64,000 nt of DNA, from the NCBI GenBank assembly GCA_028023455.1, contig JAQFVV010006426.1, positions 1,114,001-1,178,000 on the forward strand. Reading direction: 5' to 3'. Below are positions 49,401 through 58,400 of the stretch, one piece after another (positions within the stretch are counted from its first letter, which is position 1; the number at the start of each line of letters is the position of its first letter). The notes beneath the pieces were generated by a model. It saw nothing but the letters and a program-made list of their open reading frames with translations. It did not search any database and was not told the origin of the DNA. The DNA is from Epiperipatus broadwayi (taxonomy: Eukaryota; Onychophora; Udeonychophora; Euonychophora; Peripatidae). The position numbers were made by a program, and so were the translations under genes.

Positions 49401-52400
49401 TAAATACAAATATGATTGTCATTAGATGCAGACTTTACTACTGGTGAGGGGGGTGGGTGTAGAGGATCATATGCCTTTGGGCATTGGGTTAATGTTTATT
49501 TTATTTAATATATTTCACTGTTTTAATTTGTTTGTTTATTTTATAGGCAGAACATGGTGAAAAGAAAAGATTAGCTGAACACTATGAACAACTAGCTAAG
49601 AAGGAACTCAGGATAAAAAGGCATAGCGAAAGGCGAGAAATTTGGATCTCGCCAGATGGAATTAGTTCCGAACAGCATCTTCCTGATAGTGAGGAAGATG
49701 ATGAAGATTTGTACTTAAGTAAACTTTCTTCTGTTGAGGTAATTTTTTTTTTAGAAAAATAGTTAAACAATTGGAAAATATTTTAAATACATTTCTATTG
49801 AATATTTGATAGAAAAAAAAAAAGATTATTTCTAAAGCATTCACTGAAATACAATGATAATTTGTTTTGTATGTAGTTTTATCTTTATAATGGGTAGAAA
49901 TGAGCCTGCAGTGATGATCATTTGGAAGATTTCTAGATTTTCAAGAGAGACTTGATATTTGCCTTGCATGTTCAGTGTTGTTTTTAAAGTGCATGATTTT
50001 ATATATATGTAATTGGAGCCAAATGGAAGCAGTTTTGGGGAGACATATAAGTATACCGATATTCCTAAATTTAGGAATTTGATAAAGTTTTACAAAAATG
50101 CAGTGACCATGATTTAAAGAGACATTAGAAATGTATCTCTACAGAAACAAAAACAAAGTATGTACTTGTAAAAACAATTAAACTAATTTGAATTCATATA
50201 AGTAAAAAATGTTTTAGAAAAATAAATGATTGCGGAGTGAATAAAGAAATGAGTATTTATAGCTATGGTAATAAAATCATGTATAAGGAAAGTTAGGGTT
50301 TTAAAATCAAGAGCAAGAAAGAAATTTTTTAAAGGGAAAATTTGTAAATGATAGGTTGGTGGTGAAGTTATAAGTCATTCTGAGAAAGTCTGTGATTGTG
50401 CCAAATAGTGTTATATAAGTATATTTATAAAATATATATCATCTATGCAAATTATATATTTAGTTTGCTGGATACATGTTTCTTTCAATAAACCCAACAT
50501 TATTTATTGACAGAAACACATGTCTAGTAAAAGCTTGAGATTCTTCGACAAACATAGCCACTTAAAAGACTCTAAAATTGCTATATAATAAGTAAATAAA
50601 AGCAATGTTAATATATTACATACATTAACAGTGCTTTTACTTATTTATTATGTTAGAAATTTTAAGATCTTTTAAGTAGTTATGTCTGATGAGAATCAAT
50701 TAGTCTTTTATTGGATATGTATTTCTGTCTATAAATAATGTTGGATTTATTGACAGATACATGTATCCAGCAAGATATTAATTGATTTTTTTCATCAAAC
50801 ATTACTGCTAAATGACTCTATAAATCTTTTTTCTATAGAGGATATAAGTACAAATAATGTTAATATATTATATGTATTTCCGCCAACTGTTCTTTTCTAT
50901 CTATATTCTATTCAAACAGAAATAATATGGAATTTTTTCATTAAATAAAATGAAATGATCACATCGTGGTCATGAAAACTGGTCAACTTATGTCATTTTG
51001 ATAATCCTTTTTCTTATTCATTTATCATTCTGTACAGTTTATCATAAAAGATAGAGTGGGCAATTTGAGAGCAAGAAGTTTATGGGTCAATTCTTAGCCA
51101 ACCAAAATAAAAAAAAAAAACTCAAATATTGAAGGCTTGAGCAATTAGGATAGTAATTTCAAATTTTTTTTTTTTTTTTAATGAACTTATATCTAAAGAA
51201 GAGATTTTAATATTAATATTATTTTATTTGTAAAACAATAAATGTTGAAATGAATTGTTTAATGTTGTCTTTTACTGTGCTGATGTTTTATTAAAAATTA
51301 GACTTTCTTTATATGGTGATACTTTTTTGAATTTTTTAGCTAGGAACAATAAAATATTTTTCAAAAATCAGATGGAGTAACACAGTAAAATTAATTTAGA
51401 TGTTAAATATATATTTATTCTTACTCTTTAAAACAAACAAAAAATATTCGGAACACATTAACTTACTTTGAATATTCATTGATGTATTTAAGCATATGCT
51501 GTTTCATAAATGAAAATTGTTTATAAATTAAAGTGGGGTTAAGCCACATTTATCATACTGACGTATTTAAAAGAAGTATAAAGAAAGAATTGCAGATATG
51601 CTATTATCTAATATTTGAATGGGTTGGATTTCTATGGAGGATGTTTGAAATATTTATAATAATGTTGAAATATTAATATATTGTCAAAAAAGAAGTAAGT
51701 GACAGGAAGGAGAGATATTTTTGTAACTGCCTGTGTAAATTGCTATTAAGAAAAAGAAAATTATATATGTAATATGGATTTTATGCATGTTAAGATGTAT
51801 ATATTGTAACCTTCCACTTAGCTAGATAGAGATGTAGGTGGAAAGGGAGTGACAGAGAGATATATGTATATATGTAATCATTTATTCACCAGGGCGCCAA
51901 ATTGTAACTATATCCATCAGCTGATGTGCCAACTCGAGATCCTCATTACGTGACAAATTGTATGTCCATGAGGGAAGCAAGTTATCAAAATTCCCCCCCC
52001 CCCCCAAAAAAAAATTATAATTTATAAAATTAGCATGTTTACTACTCATTTGATCCCTTGGTGCAGCTACAACAATTCCAGTTCTCTATTTCTTATGTTT
52101 AGATTGTTGTGAATGGTTTGGTAATCCATGTAGAGAACCTTGAAAATCAGACTTACAAGAAATATTAAAAGTTTTACTACCCAAGATAAAAGAGAAATCT
52201 TTACTCACCCCAACCCCACCATTAATTATCAGTCTTTATTTTTTTCCCCCCCCCAACCTCTCCACAATGCTATCTCTAGATACACACAGGATCAGAATAT
52301 ACAATATTCTCAACTCATTAAACTTTTTAATGTTACAGTATACCAGCAATGATTACCTCTTCATTTAAAATTTTATAATTGTAAAATCTATCGTTCTCAG

Positions 52401-55400
52401 GGTCTTGATTTATAGTGCTCAACTAATCACTTCCAAATTTATTGCAGGCCACTGAACACTATCCTAGCAAACTTGAGTCAAATAGACATACACTCACTTT
52501 GGAAGCTAATGTCTATTCTTATCTAAGGATAACAATCCTAATCATAATAGTAATAATAAATATTAGAAACTACTAAAAGGTTACTTAAATGAAATATCTA
52601 TTTACAATAAATTTTGACTAGAATCTCAATATCAGGAGTGAAAAAGGGATTTGATATTTACTCATGACATTAGTCATAGTGCAATAAACTTAATAAACTA
52701 AATATTAAATTTAAAATTAAATTGTTCCCTTAGATGTTTGCCATATGATCATTATAATTTCAGATATAAATAATGTTTCAGCAGATTAATTCTCAAATCT
52801 CAACAAATGAATAAGAAAATAAAAAAAAATATTAATTTAGTAAGTAATCTTGAATAATGATATTTCGTGACACATCTGTACCGGAAAATATGGAATATTT
52901 TTTATAATTTTTCTATATCAGATTTCTGGAATCAATGGATACCCAAGCATTAAGACACAACACCAAAGTTTAAATTCAAAACAAAATATTTATTAACATA
53001 CTAGCAATAAATAATACAATATAAACACAAACATCATAGCGATCCATATAGCTAAAGAAAATAATGAAATAATAATTACAAAACATATTTATAATGGGTC
53101 TACACTGGCTATGGATTATAAGTTCTTTCAGGGCTCACCTCACCTTGGATTGAACCTCATCCCAACATCGGTACCTACATTCTAGTACTGGGGACAACTA
53201 ACTCTTATATTATAGAATATTCAACAAACTGTTTCGACCTGTGACACATTATTTTAAGACATCAGTTATTTTCTTATCTGAAGCAGCGCTTCATCAATAC
53301 TAATACTTTAACAAATATAATTATTAGAAAGTATTTTATTTTAGCCCTTATCAATTCAAATCAATGTTTCATTCTTTATATTAAGGAATTCACATATCTT
53401 ATAATTTACTTTAATTTTGGTATTTAAACTTATAATTAAATTTATGAGCTATTATTCCCCATCAACTTAATGCTTAACTTATTTTTTATAATTGTATAAT
53501 AATTTAAAAAGTTATATTCACGCATGCACACTTATATTGCATACTATGGCCTAACATGAGTTTCTCTACCATTGTCTTACCAATCCAGCTGTGACTTGCT
53601 TCAGCATGGGCTGGATCTGATGCGCATTGCTTGTCGGGGTTTGAATTATTAACCTTAAATTTGAAATAATTATTGGTTCAATAACAAGTTGTGAGCTAAG
53701 CTCAGCTGCACAATAGATCAATTTCTGAAATATGTTTTTATAATTCCCTAAAGCAAATAACTAGTCTCAACTAATACAAAATGACCTAACACAACAGTAA
53801 ACAATATTTAATTCAATTCATGATAATAATGGTACTTTTGTAAGAGAAAATAAATCAATAGTGACAGCATATACCTAAGTGTGCCTTCTACCTGAGGCTG
53901 TAAGATATGTGAGAACCTTGTCGCTGCACATATAAAAGAGGTATGCTAAATCACCACATACTACAACTGTATAAAATATTTATCTTTTATGAAGCAAACT
54001 AATAATGGAGCTGGGAATATATCCTCTATCTCCAAGTACCTTCAAATTTAAATGTATCTAAACGCAAGAGAACTATGCTCTTTCTCCGCTTTCGAGGTGG
54101 CAAGAACTGAACTCACCTCAAACAAACAAAGGTCATTTGCACTCTCACTTAACCTAAGGGTATCATATTATTGATGTGTGAACCAATAAATTTTAAAATA
54201 GGTTAATATGACTAATGAACAAAATTTTTATTTAAACATTAACACTATAGACTAAGAAATGGGCATCATTTATTTTAAATACACCCATTTTAATTAACTC
54301 ACTCTCTAGGCCATAGCAATCAAATACTTAAAAATATATATGAATTAAATAAACATGAAAATATTCATTTTAAAACTATTGCCATAGTAATATTTTGAAA
54401 ATCTCTTCCATACTTTGCATTTTCACCAGCATTTCATAATTAAAAATATATATGTGGGCTCGAGCAATTAAGTAATGAATAAGATAGATTTTTATCCTAA
54501 CCTAAGTTTAATACTAGGTCGATATTATAATGCTTAATTAAGAACACATAATAAAATAAAATTCAACATATAGCATAACAATAAATATATAATAAAAAAA
54601 ATAAAAGTCCTTTCAGCACACTGCATCATTTGGGACTATTCTCCATTTGACAGCTTAAAGTTTATCCACATTTTAATACATACTTATCCTAAATGAAATA
54701 GATACATGGCTATGGCATAGCGATTTCACATTTATTCCAAATTGCAACTTTTATTTGTAACAAAACTGAATTTAAAGACACACATTTTTGAAAGTAGCTT
54801 CATTAATTATCAGGATCCTTGCTCATTTATTAATCCATTATGGTAATTTATATGTTAGCAATATCATTTATTTTATAGTTAATTATTAGAAGAGTTTAGT
54901 TTCTCACGCTCTATGAATTAAGTTATTCCATGGGTTCTTCTTTTCCTTGTTAAAATTCTACCATTCAAGTCAGAGTATACAGCTCAAAATCGATACTCAC
55001 TATGGTATATTTATAAAATCATTCATCAATCGTTTATTCCATACTTCCTTTCTCATTTCAATCTCAGTTATTCTGACCAATAGTTTAGACTTTTCTGTTA
55101 AAATTTTCTCCCACAAGAACACGAAAGTTTTCACTGATGATAACAATTAAATAAAATATAACTACTGCTCAGATTTTTATTATGTCTTTAAGAAACATAA
55201 CACAGATGCACAATTACAGCAATTGTTCTCCTTTCAGTCTTTTCCTACATTTTATTAAAGACATCCATCTAAGTATCATACATAAAACATTTTCGACTGA
55301 ATAAATATCAAAAGTTTGTACTTGAAATATCTTGTACTGGGAAGATTGGAGTATCCAGACTATTTTTGCATTAGGCATGATTTACTAAATTTTGTTGTGC

Positions 55401-58400
55401 TGGCAATTTCAGCTATAATTGACTTCAGAAGGAGATCCTGTGTGCCTAACTTAGTTTGTTTAGGGAAACATTTTATAATTGCACTATACTCTTAAATAAT
55501 TCATAGGTCAGAAGATGGCAACCATCAGAGAATATAACTTTATCAGAATAAAAAACAATGAAGCAGAAAATTTAACTATGTGTAAACGTAACACGAATAA
55601 TTTAGAGAAGACCTCCTTCACCAATGTATCATCCCTTTTATAAACTTTGATTGTCCATCATCCTCTGACCTACCTACTTAATCTTTGACCCTTGGTTATT
55701 AAGTGCTAAATGGCTCATCAAACATAATTTTGACAATAATTATTCACAAGGCGGCCTATCCCATCTGGTGTGCTTGAGCTTTTCCCACTTTAAATAAAAA
55801 AAAATATGTCGGAAAATTTTGAAAGAAAAAAAATTTTTTCAATAAAAAAATTATTAATTTATTCAAAACTGATATAAAACAATTATTCTCTCAATTCCCT
55901 TTCCGACAATATATTGCATGATATGCAAATTTTAGGATTGTTTCTATAATTAAAATTCCATATATCACGCAAGCACACACGCACATTTATTAATAATCTT
56001 CGCTACCTACATGTAGCGAATTTCAAGTAGCATTAAACCTATTACATAGGTTTTTAAAATTTTATAGCTATCCCCCCTCAATTAAATATTAAACAAGCGC
56101 TATAATAAGCAAGTTAAATTTCCTGACCTTTTCTTATTAAACTTTCACTTTTCAAATATTATTTGTCCAATTCAACACTTAAACTTTTATAAATAAACAT
56201 ATTCACAATTTTCTGTGCGTGGCAGCCTTATCCCCTTTCATGCACTCACTTATACATTAGACGTTTCAATAAACTACAGACATAATTATGTTTATATGTT
56301 GCACAACTGCTATACGAAATTTTAATTTCTAAAAAAAAAAAAAATCCCGATTTTTATTTGATCTAAAACTTTTCTATGAGAGAAAAAAATTTTTTTTCTT
56401 TTTAAAACTCTTCTGAAACCAGCATTGCCCTCAACTCATCGATCTTTGGTTTCTTAGGTTCAAACTAAAGGTCACAATATATATAATATTACCAAATTTA
56501 CCACTTCTTTATTTTTCTGTAATATTTTATATAAATACAATTTATCCACTACTTAGAACACTTTTTAGCAAAAACCTTTTATTGATCTGAATATAGGTCT
56601 ATAAAAGGTTTTGGTAAAAAGTGTTCAAAGTAATGGATAAATTGGGTATATAATATATAGTTAAATTCAAAATTTAAATCATTTTAATTAAAAATGTATA
56701 AAAGTCAATCTATTTTTTTTTATAATCAATATATTTAACATTAATCTCACTAATATTCTTTTCAATTAGTAAACTTTTCAAGATATTTTACATCTTTATA
56801 ATCTCAAGACTAATATCTTGAAAAATTTTTAAATGGAAGGAAAATTAGTGAGATGATGTTAAATGCATTATTTATAAAAAAATCAGATTGTCTTTTGCCA
56901 ATATTTAATTAAATTTTAATTTTAAATTTATATGTCACAGAATTTTGAATTAGGATTGAACATCTAAGGTATAGATACAGTTGTAAGTGTATATTATAAT
57001 GTGATTCATTTAAAAATGTGTGTTTATACCTCTGACAAAGATTGTTGGACAGTCGAAACTGTTAGTTAAAATAAGACGAATAAAGAAATTGTGTGATATT
57101 TAGTGCTTATATGAAATGAATTAATATTGTTAATTATATTTGTAGTAAAGATTAGAAGTACTTTTCTTTAAAAAATATCTTTTTTATTATATTCTTGAAG
57201 CAGATATTTATATTCATTGTGTTTTCGGATAAAAGAGAAAAAGATTTTTTTTTTGTGTATTAAGATTTAGTTTTGTAAAAAATAATCTTGAGTAGTACAT
57301 TATTATCTGTGTGTGTCTTTTGTACTTGATCTTTATTGTAAATTATAGATAAAAATTTTTAAGAGTTAGGGAAAAGATAATTTTGTGATAGATCACTTTT
57401 ATCCACCATAACTTCGATTTTTTGTTAGTCATAAAATAATAATATTTATGTCCTGTAATATTGTTTTTAATTTAAGAAGTGCTACATTTACTTCACATTC
57501 TGCAGATAAGAAACACCTATTTTTAGATTCAGTTGAAATTCTGCTTCAATAGAGATGACAAGAGTTAATTTGCATAAAAGCTAATTTATTCAATTAGAAT
57601 GTTAGGTTCTAAAATAGCATTTGTTTAAAGAGTTGATATAATAAAGCTGTGCAGTTTTGGGTTTTGGATTTGAGAACTTATAATATATGATGGAATTTAA
57701 TAGTTTTATTTATTTAAATGACATATCTGAAGAATTAGGCCAACTGCTCTTTAAGTAAATTTGAAATTCAGCTCTTTAAGTAAATTTAAAATTCAGGAAG
57801 AATAATGTCTGCTACAAAAGTTTTACCTTTTTTAATAGCCAGAAGATTTAATTTCGTGAACTCTGTATTTTCAATTTGGAAACAATGTTTCTTGTATTTT
57901 TTATTAGCATTACTATTATTTTTGACTGATTTAGATGTTTTACATGAAAACAGCTGGTAAAATTATTGGTTTATTTTGTCTATTTTGGTTGGAGAATCCC
58001 CCGCCCCCCCAAATATATTCTGAGTTGACATCAGTTTCAACATCATAATATAAATGAAATTCGGAGAACTCGCTGTTTCAGACAACCTTTCTTTCCGAAT
58101 TTATCTCGAGAGCATTACACTTTTTTTTTTTTGATGTCTTAGAGTCGGAAATCTCAAATTCAGTAAAGTTTTTTCTTTCCAAGTTTTATTTTGCTATATA
58201 TATTTTTATCCTAAACTGATGGAAATATTCTTTTTAGTCACTTTTGAGATGGAGTTTAAAAAATCTCAGATATATTTTGAATAATTCTAATTCTTGTTCT
58301 ACTCAAATTATTTTGAAATATTAGGCTTTTTTTTTTTTTAATATTCCATCTAGACGTAAATGGTCAGAAATTATAAAAATGTATTTCAAGAGTAAACAAC

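Larger units (their letters stand above)
42189..49546. other. 7.4 kb SMG6 intron rich in fold-back and LINE insertions
   Basis: It holds a 47 bp doublet, the 43 kb fold-back cluster, a LINE 3' end with pentamer tail, and hairpins at 45515-45641 and 47147-47253. It also holds fold-back copies at 45123-45383 and 47905-48055. No additional SMG6 exon is needed, because exon D and exon E join in phase 0. Confidence 0.5.

Noticed and set aside
57030-57075. CTGACAAAG, stem, GTCGAAAC resembling another hammerhead core
   Set aside because: The core has CTGACAA (the essential G8 is A), and the flanks do not form a convincing stem I. It is more likely the 3'-end motif common to many LINE-type repeats.
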